Source: Chloroflexota bacterium (GTDB lineage Bacteria; Chloroflexota; Anaerolineae; Promineifilales; Promineifilaceae). From it: a DNA stretch of 64,000 nt. Positions 25,543-33,992 of this stretch are shown piece by piece (position 1 is the stretch's first letter; each line of letters opens with the position of its first letter). Where the stretch lies: contig JACTMP010000054.1 in the NCBI GenBank assembly GCA_014584575.1, positions 1-64,000 of the forward strand, given 5' to 3'. The position numbers were made by a program, and so were the translations under genes. The notes under the pieces are model-generated. The model made no database searches. It saw nothing but the letters and a program-made list of their open reading frames with translations, and was not told where the DNA came from.

Positions 25543-25548
25543 TATAAT
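25543..25548 (+). promoter_or_regulatory. Candidate -10 element upstream of the kinase gene
   Basis: TATAAT lies about 60 bases before the kinase ATG in an AT-rich divergent region with partly inverted ATTACATAAT/ATAATGTAAT. There is no convincing -35. Confidence 0.3.
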
Positions 25549-25608
25549 AATGTAATTATGGCGCTATATTCTTGCAATAACAATAAATTAGACGTGCAGG
25601 TTGGGTGA

Positions 25609-28449
25609 ATGTTCCCTACGCGCGATCTTACGAACGATCAGTTGGTGCGTGGCTGTCAGATTGGCGACTATTCGCTGTTGGAATTGATTGGGCGAGGTGG
25701 GGAAGGGGTTGTCTGGTCGGCCTGGGACGGCCGTCGCCAGCGGTTGGTAGCCATCAAGTTCATTTCCACGTTGGGCAATGACCCCACGATGATGACGATG
25801 GTGTCGCGTGATTTTGAACGCCAGATTCATCTCCTGGCCAGTCTGGAGTACCCTGGTATCTTGCCCCTTTATGAGTTTGGTGCTGATGAGACAAACTACT
25901 ACTTTGTTATGCGCTACAACGCCACGGGGTCGTTAGCCACACGGTTATTGGGTGGGCCTTTGCCTTTGCCGGACGCCCTGCCCATTATTGCCCAAATGGC
26001 CCATGCCTTAAGTTATCTGCACAGTCAGGGTGTTGTTCACCGCGATTTGAAGCCAACCAATGTGCTGCTCAGTAGCCAGGCCCATGTGTTCCTGTCTGAT
26101 TTTGGCCTGGCGCGGCAACTTTCACAAGAAACATTGCCTTTCCACACCGGGCGCGGGACCGGCCCCTATGCGCCGTATGAACAGCATATTCATTTTTCTA
26201 TGTCGCCGCAGTCGGATATTTTCAGCCTGGGCATTGTGGCATATGAGATGCTGACCGGGCATTTGCCGTGGGAAGGGTCAGCCTTTTTAGCCATTCAACA
26301 AAAGCAGGAAGGCGCCGAACTGCCCGACTTGCGCGAATCGGTACCGTCGTTGTCGAGTAATCTCACGGCCGTGCTGCGCCGCCTGACAGCCTTTCATTAC
26401 CGTGACCGGCCAGAGACGGCCGTTGATGCCCTGAACCTGCTGCTTTCGGCCGTGCCAGACCTGCCGCCGGCCCTCATCAATAACCTCAGAAAACCACCTC
26501 AGCCGGTAAATGAGGTGGAGTTTATCCGGGATGATGCTGCTTTCTTGCTCAATCTTCTGATGCTTGATTGGCAAAGTGATGTGGAAATGTTCCCGGCGCG
26601 GTTAACACATCTGGCCTTGATGGACGCCGCCATTAACCAGAAGGTTAAGCCATTGCCGATAAACGATCCGCAAACCGCTTTTATGTTGCGGGGCGCCCTG
26701 GCCCACGATTACCGGTTAGAAGAATGGTGGGAACGGGTAGCTGAACGAGACACGCGGGTGCGTGTATGTGTGGAAACGGTGGTCAATGAAGGCGACACGG
26801 CCGTGCCCCAGGCGCTGTCCCGTCTGCTGGAACTGGCGCGGCAGTCGCCGCAGATGGCGCTTGAGGCGGCGGCGCAGGAACGGTTGCTGGCGCTCTGCCA
26901 GAACGCAGCTAACAGCGGCCAACGCCAGGATGCGCTGGAAATTTTGGCGGCCACGTTGACGTTTGCCATTCACTGGCAGCCGATAGCCATCTCTCCCACA
27001 GGTGATACCCGATTAGCCGAAATGGCCCTGGCGCGCTCGCCTCAGGCCGTGCAGGTGGCGGCATTGATCGGCCGGGTGCGCAGCGAAACGGCCGTGCAGA
27101 CCATTCTGGCGACGGCCACACCCCAGGCGGCGGTGGAAGCCTTGCGGCATATTCGGGATGCAGCCGGAAGTTTGCCTGGTGTTGTGCCCACCCGTATGCG
27201 CTTCCAGGTAGAGTTGATGCGGCTGCAACAACGCTACTTTAACGATACCGGTCTCATTTCCGCGCCACGAGCAGCAATTGGGCTGTTGGCCGGGCTGATC
27301 ATCAGCTTGTTGATGGTATGGGGCCTTTTTTCCCAGCCGGCTACCCAGATGCAGGACGTCTTGTTAGCGCCTTATCCGGTTAGCGGCATTGTGACTATTG
27401 TGACGGTGGATGATGCCAGCCTGGCGCGGTACGGCCGTTGGGATGGCTGGTCGCGGGCTTTACATGCCGACTTGATTGAACGGCTGGCTGCCGCGGGCGC
27501 ACGTGTTATTGTGTTGGATGTAATGTTTGATGCGGCTTCGGCGGATGCAGAGGCAGACGGCCGTCTGGCAGAAGCGATGGTGGACGCCGGTAATGTGGTG
27601 CAGCCAGTATTGGGGCAGGGAGACGCTTATCACGATGTACCGGGTGAGCTGCGGTTTGAGGAACGCATCCTACCTTTTACTCCCTTCCTGGCAGCCGCCG
27701 CGGCCGTGGGCCATACCAACGTTTTGCATGACCAGGATGGCTACGTCCGTCAGTTGCCTACAGTCGTTGCAATCAATGAGGAGCATCATCTGAGCCTGCC
27801 CCTGGCGGCCCTGACGGTGTATTTGCGGGGCGCTGTTACCGGGTTGGAGATACCGGCTATACAGGATGGTGTTTTGCCTTTCCTGGGCCGCCAGATACCG
27901 GTCGAGGATTGGGGACAGATGAGCATCTATTTTGCCGGCCCTCCGGCCACACCAGAGCAACAAACGTTTTCTATGGCAAGTTATGTAGACGTGCTCGACG
28001 GCCGTGTGCCAGACAATCTATTCAATGGCAAAATCGTGTTGGTGGGCATTACCGCCACTTCTGAGCCGGATAGTTATCTGACGCCGGTCAGCCGGGGCCG
28101 CCCCATGTTTGGTGTGGAAATTCTGGCTAATGTCATCGAATCTATCTGGTCAGAGCGTTTTATTGCCTATCCCGGTCTAGTCATCAGAATTATTGTGTTG
28201 TTGCTCTTGGGCGCTCTGACCGGGCTGGTGTGTGTACGTCCCTGGACTGGACTGCTGCTGGCGGCTGCGCTGGCGCTGGTTTATTTTGGCCTGGCCATGC
28301 TCATTTTTGATACCCGTGGGGTCATGTTGGATTTGCTCTACCCCTTTATGACTATTGCCTTGAGTTATGCCCTGGTGACGGCCTATCGCCTGTCGGCGGA
28401 AGTACGCCGCCGCCTTCAATTATTATCCCTGAAAGCGATGCCTGAATAG
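25609..28449 (+). CDS. Serine/threonine protein kinase with CHASE2 sensor domain
   Basis: This is a 946-residue membrane receptor kinase. The kinase domain (about 20-275) has GRGGEGVVWSAW, the VAIKFI lysine, HRDLKPTNVLL and SDFGLAR. A helical repeat-like region follows (about 300-545). A membrane segment near 553-575 leads to an extracytoplasmic CHASE2 domain (about 590-850; TVDDASLARYGRWDGWSR and RVIVLDVMFD). Three membrane helices close the C-terminus (about 855-930). The kinase would be cytoplasmic and CHASE2 outside. Kinase and catalytic residues are intact. The FHA protein is divergent and a FecR-like protein is convergent, so the three may form a signalling set. Confidence 0.88.
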   Translation: MFPTRDLTNDQLVRGCQIGDYSLLELIGRGGEGVVWSAWDGRRQRLVAIKFISTLGNDPTMMTMVSRDFERQIHLLASLEYPGILPLYEFGADETNYYFVMRYNATGSLATRLLGGPLPLPDALPIIAQMAHALSYLHSQGVVHRDLKPTNVLLSSQAHVFLSDFGLARQLSQETLPFHTGRGTGPYAPYEQHIHFSMSPQSDIFSLGIVAYEMLTGHLPWEGSAFLAIQQKQEGAELPDLRESVPSLSSNLTAVLRRLTAFHYRDRPETAVDALNLLLSAVPDLPPALINNLRKPPQPVNEVEFIRDDAAFLLNLLMLDWQSDVEMFPARLTHLALMDAAINQKVKPLPINDPQTAFMLRGALAHDYRLEEWWERVAERDTRVRVCVETVVNEGDTAVPQALSRLLELARQSPQMALEAAAQERLLALCQNAANSGQRQDALEILAATLTFAIHWQPIAISPTGDTRLAEMALARSPQAVQVAALIGRVRSETAVQTILATATPQAAVEALRHIRDAAGSLPGVVPTRMRFQVELMRLQQRYFNDTGLISAPRAAIGLLAGLIISLLMVWGLFSQPATQMQDVLLAPYPVSGIVTIVTVDDASLARYGRWDGWSRALHADLIERLAAAGARVIVLDVMFDAASADAEADGRLAEAMVDAGNVVQPVLGQGDAYHDVPGELRFEERILPFTPFLAAAAAVGHTNVLHDQDGYVRQLPTVVAINEEHHLSLPLAALTVYLRGAVTGLEIPAIQDGVLPFLGRQIPVEDWGQMSIYFAGPPATPEQQTFSMASYVDVLDGRVPDNLFNGKIVLVGITATSEPDSYLTPVSRGRPMFGVEILANVIESIWSERFIAYPGLVIRIIVLLLLGALTGLVCVRPWTGLLLAAALALVYFGLAMLIFDTRGVMLDLLYPFMTIALSYALVTAYRLSAEVRRRLQLLSLKAMPE

Positions 28450-28458
28450 GGTGGCTGC

Positions 28459-29601
28459 CTATTGGCAAGGGCCAAGATAGTCGCCATGTGCCAGATGCCC
28501 GGCTACATCTTCAGGAGGCACCTGGATGGTTTGGGCGTTGTTGGGATTCCCCGCTGGAACGTGGCATAACGTCACCAGCTCCGGTGTTGGTGGCAGTGGC
28601 TCTGATGTGGGGGTCTCTGTAGGCGGTGGTGGCAGCGTGGCCGTAGCTGTTGGCGGGAAAGTGGCTGTTGGCGGCGCCAGGGTAGCTGTCGGTAATACAA
28701 CAGGGGTATCGGTGGCGGCTAAGGGTGGTGTTGTTGGCGGCACGGCCGTGACTGTGGCCGGTACAGTGGCCGGGAGTGTGGCTGTTGGCGGCGGGGCGAT
28801 GGTGTCACCAGGTAGGGTAGGTGTAACAGCATTATTGTTGGTAGCCGTAGCGGATAAAGTTGAAGTGGCCGCAGACGATGTCACGGTGGCGTTTTGGGTT
28901 GTTGGTGAAGGGCTGACCGGCGCTGCCGCCGTAGCCGTGTCGGGCGGGGTGGAGATGGCTGGTTCGGTGGGCATACTGCCGGTCGGGGCGGGCGGGGGCA
29001 GTTGTGGTTGTACGTGCAGTGGTTGGCCGACAACGGCCGTGACCATCTCCCCCGCGCCCACATCCACCATATCCACACCCAGAGTCACACGCACAACACC
29101 TTCATCAACCTTGACCAGGGTCGCTGTTTCCGATACCACCTCAACTGAAAACAGTGTGCCCCGCACGGCTGCTGTCGAAGAGGGCGTTTGCACCCGAAAA
29201 TAATCGCTCGTTCCCAATAATTTTTCTACCCGGTTGGCTGTTTGCCCGGCCAATAACTGGATCTGAACGCGAAAATCGCTGGCGGTGATGACCAATTCCG
29301 CCATCACCAGCGTTGTCCCGGCGGTGAGGTCAATGGCGCTGCCATCTTGCAAGCGAAGCTGCCCGGCGCCGCTTTCCTGGACGATGACATCCCCCTGGCC
29401 AATGGTGACAACGTCGCCAGCATGGAAGGTTACATCAGCGGTTGTGGTTAAGATGCCCAACCGGGTGTGGCTTTGGGTGATGGTAGCCTGGCCTTCACTG
29501 ACGAGCAGGGTGGCAACGGCCGTGTCGTCTTTCGCCCATACTGCGATGACGGCGGCCAAAATAAACAACCCTACCACGCTAATTATCACCACTCGTCGCA
29601 T
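28459..29601 (-). CDS. FecR domain protein with Thr/Pro-rich linker
   Basis: The 380-residue protein has an N-terminal membrane anchor (VVIISVVGLFILAAVIAVWA), then a FecR domain (about 35-190) with GDVVTIGQGDVIV and the PSSTAAVRGTLFSVEV block. Residues about 205-335 are Thr/Pro/Ala-rich low complexity, probably extracellular and extended. The C-terminal 40 residues (CHVPAGNPNNAQTI and LAHGDYLGPC) contain two conserved cysteines and match a short domain often found at the ends of secreted proteins. FecR domains bind or sense polymers or iron complexes. The gene is convergent with the kinase, 10 bases apart. Confidence 0.8.
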   Translation of the reverse strand: MRRVVIISVVGLFILAAVIAVWAKDDTAVATLLVSEGQATITQSHTRLGILTTTADVTFHAGDVVTIGQGDVIVQESGAGQLRLQDGSAIDLTAGTTLVMAELVITASDFRVQIQLLAGQTANRVEKLLGTSDYFRVQTPSSTAAVRGTLFSVEVVSETATLVKVDEGVVRVTLGVDMVDVGAGEMVTAVVGQPLHVQPQLPPPAPTGSMPTEPAISTPPDTATAAAPVSPSPTTQNATVTSSAATSTLSATATNNNAVTPTLPGDTIAPPPTATLPATVPATVTAVPPTTPPLAATDTPVVLPTATLAPPTATFPPTATATLPPPPTETPTSEPLPPTPELVTLCHVPAGNPNNAQTIQVPPEDVAGHLAHGDYLGPCQ

Positions 29602-29722
29602 CAGTTTATTTTCACCTTATCATTGCCTGAGATTTATTCGCTCGCTCTGTTTACTCAGCCACGTTACACCTCAAGTATTTCACAACTTCTGACGGTTTAC
29701 CAGCGCCGACACTGATCGCACC

Positions 29723-29751
29723 TTGACGGTCTGGTGTGCCTGGGTTAGAAT
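29723..29751 (+). promoter_or_regulatory. Sigma70-type promoter for ffh
   Basis: TTGACG (29723-29728) and TAGAAT (29746-29751) are separated by 17 bases. The predicted start near 29758 lies about 100 bases before the ffh start codon. Position and spacing are good; no other strong candidate is in this gap. Confidence 0.6.
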
Positions 29752-29810
29752 TTCCCGTCTTGTCTGCCAAATGTAATCTGGCAATAAAACTATTAGTTTA
29801 CAGTACGATA

Positions 29811-29838
29811 ACGGGTTTGATGGCTACCATCAACCCGT
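29811..29838 (+). promoter_or_regulatory. Hairpin in the ffh leader
   Basis: ACGGGTTTGATGG pairs with CCATCAACCCGT with one bulged base, and is followed by TTCATTTT. It resembles a terminator or attenuator in the predicted 5' leader of ffh. No upstream gene needs it as a terminator. Confidence 0.45.
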
Positions 29839-29860
29839 TTCATTTTCTGGGTAACATACT

Positions 29861-31201
29861 TTGTTTGAAACTTTAGGCGAACGCCTGCAAACTGTTTTTG
29901 ATAGCCTGCAACGGCGCGGCAAATTGACCGAAGCGGACGTGGATAAGGCCATGCGCGAAGTACGCCTGGCCTTATTAGAAGCGGACGTGAACTACAAGGT
30001 GGTCAAGAGCTTTGTGGAGCGGGTGCGCGAACGGGCCATAGGCCAGGAAGTGATGGGCAGCCTGACACCCGGCCAGCAGGTTGTCAAAATTGTCCATGAC
30101 GAATTGATCACCACGCTGGGCGAGCCAGGGCGGCTGAACCTGGGCATGCAGTCGCCGGCGGTGATCATGCTGGTGGGGTTGCAGGGTGCGGGCAAGACGA
30201 CGATGGCCGGTAAGCTGGCGCTGCATCTGCGTAAACAGGGGCGACGGCCGTTGCTGGTTGCCGCTGATGTGTATCGCCCTGCTGCCATTAACCAACTGCA
30301 AACACTAGGCCGTCAACTAGACATCCCGGTTTATGATGAAGGCCCGCAGGGTAATCCCGTCAAGGTTTGTACCAATGGCATCAACCGCGCCAAAAGTGAC
30401 GGCCTGACCACCGTCATTCTGGATACGGCCGGCCGCCTGAACATTGACGAGATGATGATGGACGAGATTCGGGCCATCAAAACGGCCGTCAATCCGGTGG
30501 AAATTTTGCTGGTGGCGGATGCCATGACCGGCCAGGAGGCGGTGCGCGTGGCTACCGATTTTAACCAGGCGGTACAAATTACCGGCCTGATCATGACCAA
30601 GGTAGATGGCGACGCACGCGGCGGCGCGGCCATCTCCATGCGTGAAGTGACCGGCGTACCCATCAAATTCCTGGGCACGGGTGAAAAGCTGACGGCCATT
30701 GAACCGTTTTACCCTGACCGCCTGGCCAGCCGCATCCTGGGTATGGGCGACGTGCTGACGCTGATTGAAAAAGCACAGTCAGAGATGGATCAGGAAGAGG
30801 CAGCCAAAGCAGGCGAGCGGCTGATGAAGGGGGAGTTTAATCTGGATGATTTCCTGAAACAGATGCAGCAGCTACGCAAATTAGGCCCTCTGACGCAGTT
30901 GATGGAAATGATTCCGGGCATAGGCAAGATGACGCAAGGGGTGGACATGAGTACGGCCGAACAAGATTTGAAGCGCGTTGAGGCCATTATTCAGTCCATG
31001 ACGCCGCAAGAGCGCCAGGACCCCAAAATCCTGAAGGCAAGCCGCAAACGGCGTGTTGCCATGGGGTCGGGCACATCGGTGCAAGAAGTGAACCTGCTCT
31101 TGAAGCAGTTCCGCGATATGCAAGATATGATGAAACAAATGCGCAAGGGGCGCGGCCGAGGATTGGCTAACCTGTTGGGAGGCCGGTTCCCTGGTATGTG
31201 A
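29861..31201 (+). CDS. ffh: Signal recognition particle protein Ffh (SRP54)
   Basis: The 446-residue GTPase has the N-domain (LFETLGERLQTVFDSL), G1 GLQGAGKTT, G2/G3 region DVYRPAAINQL and DTAGRL, and G4 TKVDGDARGG. The methionine-rich M domain (about 300-446) binds SRP RNA and signal peptides. It delivers membrane proteins to the FtsY receptor. The protein begins at TTG, which gives the expected first residues. The length is normal. It heads a row of translation-related genes (rpsP, khpA, rimM), as in many bacteria. It carries few ACGGCCGT octamers compared with neighbours. Confidence 0.95.
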   Translation: MFETLGERLQTVFDSLQRRGKLTEADVDKAMREVRLALLEADVNYKVVKSFVERVRERAIGQEVMGSLTPGQQVVKIVHDELITTLGEPGRLNLGMQSPAVIMLVGLQGAGKTTMAGKLALHLRKQGRRPLLVAADVYRPAAINQLQTLGRQLDIPVYDEGPQGNPVKVCTNGINRAKSDGLTTVILDTAGRLNIDEMMMDEIRAIKTAVNPVEILLVADAMTGQEAVRVATDFNQAVQITGLIMTKVDGDARGGAAISMREVTGVPIKFLGTGEKLTAIEPFYPDRLASRILGMGDVLTLIEKAQSEMDQEEAAKAGERLMKGEFNLDDFLKQMQQLRKLGPLTQLMEMIPGIGKMTQGVDMSTAEQDLKRVEAIIQSMTPQERQDPKILKASRKRRVAMGSGTSVQEVNLLLKQFRDMQDMMKQMRKGRGRGLANLLGGRFPGM

Positions 31202-31204
31202 CAA

Positions 31205-31266
31205 AGGGAGATTAGAGATTGGAGATTAGAGATTGCTACATCTCCAATCTCTAATCTCCAATCTCA
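31205..31266. repeat. GAGATTA/GAGATTG heptamer inverted array
   Basis: Heptamers GAGATTA and GAGATTG alternate, and arm 31215-31234 pairs perfectly with 31246-31265. It lies between ffh and rpsP and could terminate ffh transcripts. Confidence 0.8.
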
Positions 31267-31305
31267 TTTGGTTGATTTTATAGAGAATGTTTGGAGAGAA
31301 AAAAT

Positions 31306-31872
31306 ATGCTCAAAATTCGTTTAGCTCGAACTGGCAAGAAAAAGCAGCCCAGCTACCGCGTGGTGGTGGCGAACAAAGATGCACGGCGCGACGGCCGTGT
31401 GGTGGAACGTATCGGTCATTACAATCCGCTGGTGGACCCGGCCGAGTACCGCATTCAGGAAGACCGCGCCCTCTACTGGCTGAGCGTAGGCGCGCAGCCC
31501 ACCGACGCGGTGCGCCGTCTGCTGGAAAAACAGGGTACTATCAGCCGCTTGCAGCGTTTCCATGCCGGTGAACCTCTGGAATCGCTGGTGGCCGAATTTA
31601 GCGGTGCGCCGGTCACGGCCGTAGCTGCGCCCGCCGAAGCTCCGGTAGTGGAAGAGGTTGCGGCTGAGGTTGAGGAAACGGCCGTTGTGGAAGTGGTAGA
31701 AGTTGAAGACACAGCCGAGCTTTCCACTGAAGAAGAAATGGTTGAAGAAGAAGCGGTTGCAGAAGTAGTTGAAGACACAGCCGAAGAAGTTGTTGTCAAT
31801 GAGGTGGTTGAGGCTGAGGCAGGGGTGGTCGAAGAAGAAGCCAGCGATGACAGCGCCGATGAAAACGAGTAA
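31306..31872 (+). CDS. rpsP: 30S ribosomal protein S16 with a long acidic C-terminal tail
   Basis: The first 90 residues are a normal S16 (MLKIRLARTGKKKQPSYRVV, RIGHYNPLVDP, YWLSVGAQPTDAVRRLL). The protein extends another 95 residues with Val/Glu/Ala-rich low complexity, roughly one residue in three being acidic. Standard S16 is 80-90 residues. ATG 31306 is used rather than 31291 because MLKIRL is the standard N-terminus. The tail is probably disordered and would sit on the small subunit. It is followed by the khpA gene after 6 bases, so the two are probably co-translated. Confidence 0.92.
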   Translation: MLKIRLARTGKKKQPSYRVVVANKDARRDGRVVERIGHYNPLVDPAEYRIQEDRALYWLSVGAQPTDAVRRLLEKQGTISRLQRFHAGEPLESLVAEFSGAPVTAVAAPAEAPVVEEVAAEVEETAVVEVVEVEDTAELSTEEEMVEEEAVAEVVEDTAEEVVVNEVVEAEAGVVEEEASDDSADENE

Positions 31873-31878
31873 AATGCC

Positions 31879-32130
31879 ATGGCCGACGAAACAGGCGGCA
31901 GCAAGGCGCTGCTGGAATACATTGTCAAAAGTGTGGTAGATGACCCCGACGCCGTGCAGGTAACGGAAACAGGCTACGCCAGAGAAAAAATCCTGCAATT
32001 ACAGGTAGCGCCGCCGGACATGGGGCGTGTCATTGGCAAGGGCGGGCGGGTGATCAATTCCATTCGTGCCCTGGTGCAGGTAGCTGCCGCCAAAGAAGGC
32101 GCGCAGGTGACGGTGGAGATTTTGGAGTAA
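31879..32130 (+). CDS. khpA: KH domain RNA-binding protein KhpA
   Basis: The 83-residue protein is a single KH domain (YlqC/KhpA family) with the RNA-binding loop RVIGKGGRVINSIR near residue 50. It starts MADETGGSKALLEYIVKSVV, a typical N-terminus. Family members bind RNA, in Firmicutes with KhpB/Jag in cell division control. The gene follows rpsP by 6 bases, a conserved position between rpsP and rimM. Confidence 0.9.
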   Translation: MADETGGSKALLEYIVKSVVDDPDAVQVTETGYAREKILQLQVAPPDMGRVIGKGGRVINSIRALVQVAAAKEGAQVTVEILE

Positions 32131-32194
32131 TGGGGAGATTGGAGATTAGAGATTGGAGATCAAAAAAATCTCTAATCTCCAATCTCCAATCCCC
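32131..32194. repeat. GAGATTG-unit inverted array before rimM
   Basis: GGGGAGATTGGAGATTAGAG is mirrored by CTCTAATCTCCAATCTCC after a short poly-A loop. It is translated in frame with rimM if an upstream ATG (32153) is used, which is why that start is rejected. Confidence 0.75.
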
Positions 32195-32212
32195 TTCCAG
32201 GAGTGTACACCG

Positions 32213-32785
32213 TTGATTGAAAAGCCTGACACCTCCCATTCCTCACAGTCAACACAAGGCTCGGTGGAAAACGCCACTGAGCCTTCTTTTTTGACCATTG
32301 GGCAGGTGAGCAAACCACATGGCGTTCAGGGCGAAGTCCGCGTGATTGTGCATACCGATGTGCCGGAGCGGTTTACCTGGCTGAAAGAAGTATACATTTC
32401 CCAACAGACGCGGCAGTTGGTGGTGGTGGAAGGGGCGCGTTTGCACCAGAATATGGTGCTGCTCAAACTGGCCGGTTATGATGACCGTGACGCCGCCGGG
32501 ATGCTGCGCGGCGCCTGGCTGCAAGTGCCGGAAGCGGAAGCTATCCCGCTGGCGGAAGGTGAATACTTCCTGTATCAGCTTGAGGGTCTGACCGTTGTTA
32601 CCGACACGGGTGAATCGCTGGGCATATTGTTGAAAGTGATCGAAACCGGCGCGAACAATGTCTTCCGGGTGGAGGGACCATTGGGTGAAGTGCTGCTGCC
32701 GGACACCAGGGAAGTGATTCTGGATATTGATTTTGACAACGGCCGTGTCCTGGTTCATCTGCTGCCGGGGTTACTTCCTGAATGA
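32213..32785 (+). CDS. rimM: Ribosome maturation factor RimM
   Basis: The 190-residue protein has the RimM N-terminal domain (FLTIGQVSKPHGVQGEVRV) and the C-terminal PRC barrel (EGEYFLYQLEGLTV to VLLPDTREVILDID). It assists 30S head assembly, next to S19 and 16S rRNA processing. TTG 32213 is preferred; a CAGGAG is 9 bases upstream. The first 25 residues after that (EKPDTSHSS...) are an extra, low-complexity N-terminus before the domain. Its position after rpsP-khpA is the conserved order; trmD is missing here. Confidence 0.9.
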   Translation: MIEKPDTSHSSQSTQGSVENATEPSFLTIGQVSKPHGVQGEVRVIVHTDVPERFTWLKEVYISQQTRQLVVVEGARLHQNMVLLKLAGYDDRDAAGMLRGAWLQVPEAEAIPLAEGEYFLYQLEGLTVVTDTGESLGILLKVIETGANNVFRVEGPLGEVLLPDTREVILDIDFDNGRVLVHLLPGLLPE

Positions 32786-32829
32786 CGGCCGTGTTTGCCT
32801 CGCGTCCACCGTGATGATATGCTCATAAA

Positions 32830-33945
32830 ATGCCCGAAGAGAAGTATTGGTTGGGATTCAACCTGGTAAATGGCGTTGGGCCGGCCAAAGTGCAGGCGCT
32901 GTGGGACTACTTTGGTTCGCTGGCAGCCGCCTGGCAGGCCACCGAACTGCAACTGGCGCAACTCGGTTTTGACCGGCGCACGATTCAAAATCTACAGGAG
33001 ACGCGCACGGCCGTAAACCTGGATCGCGCCTGGGAACAGGTGCATGCCGCCGGGATTCACCTGCTCACCTGGGAATCGCCTGACTATCCCGCCTATTTGA
33101 AAGAGATACCGGCGCCGCCGCCGCTGCTCTATATGCAGGGGGACTTGTTGGAAGCCGACCGTTGGGCCGTGGCGGTGGTGGGCACGAGACGTTTAACGAG
33201 TTACGGCCGTCAGGTAACGCAAGATTTGGTCGCCGGTTTGGTGCGGCACAACATTACCATTGTCAGCGGGCTGGCGCGGGGGATTGACGCAGTGGCCCAT
33301 AAGACGGCCGTGGAGATGGGCGGGCGTACCATTGCCGTGCTTGGTTCCGGCCTGGATGCCATCTACCCCGCTGAACACCGCCAACTGGCGCAGAGCATTG
33401 TCAACGGTCATGGCGCGCTCATTTCGGAGTATGCCCTGGGTGCGCAGCCGGAGGCAAAGAATTTCCCGCCACGTAACCGCATCATCAGCGGCCTGTCGCT
33501 GGGTGTACTGGTGGTGGAAGCGGCGGAACGCAGCGGCGCGCTCATCACCACCAATTTTGCCGCTGAGCAGAACCGGGACGTGTTTGCCGTACCGGGTAAC
33601 ATCAACAGCCCGGCCAGCCGTGGCCCCAACCGGCTCATTCAGCAAGGGGCCAGGTTGGTAATGAGCGTTGAAGATATTTTGGAAGAGTTGAATATTCACA
33701 TGGTGGCGGAGCACACGGCCGTGCAAATGGCCTTGCCGGAAACGGCCGAAGAAATCGCTCTCTACAGCCACCTGTCCACCCAGCCGGTGCATATTGACGA
33801 TCTGAGCCGGGCCAGCGGGCTGCCCACCGGCATGGTCAGCAGCACCCTGACCATCATGGAACTCAAAGGCATGGTGCGCCAGGTGGGTGGCATGAACTAC
33901 ATTCTCATTCGCGAAGAAGAACCGGTGTATGAGGTGAGAGATTGA
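32830..33945 (+). CDS. dprA: DNA-processing protein DprA
   Basis: The 371-residue protein has the Rossmann-like DprA core with VVGTRRLTSYGRQ, IVSGLARGIDAVAH, GSGLDAIYPAEH and PPRNRIISGLS, the standard motifs. A helix-hairpin-helix-like N-terminus (about 1-60) and a C-terminal winged-helix-like DML1 region (about 305-360) are present. It loads RecA on incoming single-stranded DNA in natural transformation. No other competence gene is close. Located 45 bases after rimM. Confidence 0.92.
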   Translation: MPEEKYWLGFNLVNGVGPAKVQALWDYFGSLAAAWQATELQLAQLGFDRRTIQNLQETRTAVNLDRAWEQVHAAGIHLLTWESPDYPAYLKEIPAPPPLLYMQGDLLEADRWAVAVVGTRRLTSYGRQVTQDLVAGLVRHNITIVSGLARGIDAVAHKTAVEMGGRTIAVLGSGLDAIYPAEHRQLAQSIVNGHGALISEYALGAQPEAKNFPPRNRIISGLSLGVLVVEAAERSGALITTNFAAEQNRDVFAVPGNINSPASRGPNRLIQQGARLVMSVEDILEELNIHMVAEHTAVQMALPETAEEIALYSHLSTQPVHIDDLSRASGLPTGMVSSTLTIMELKGMVRQVGGMNYILIREEEPVYEVRD

Positions 33946-33992
33946 GAGATTGGGAGATTGTCAATCTCCTAACCTCCACCTGACGAGATCAC

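Noticed and set aside
28526..29203. Plus-strand 225-residue Gly/Val-rich frame
   Set aside because: It is the antisense of the Thr/Pro-rich FecR-protein linker.
29602..29860. SRP RNA or tRNA in the ffh upstream gap
   Set aside because: No conserved tRNA or SRP RNA core motif was seen; only a promoter and a hairpin are supported.
31321..31998. Minus-strand 225-residue frame across rpsP
   Set aside because: Antisense of S16 and its acidic tail; phenylalanine-rich shadow.
32153..32212. Upstream start of RimM
   Set aside because: The added 20 residues are translated repeat; TTG 32213 has a good ribosome site.
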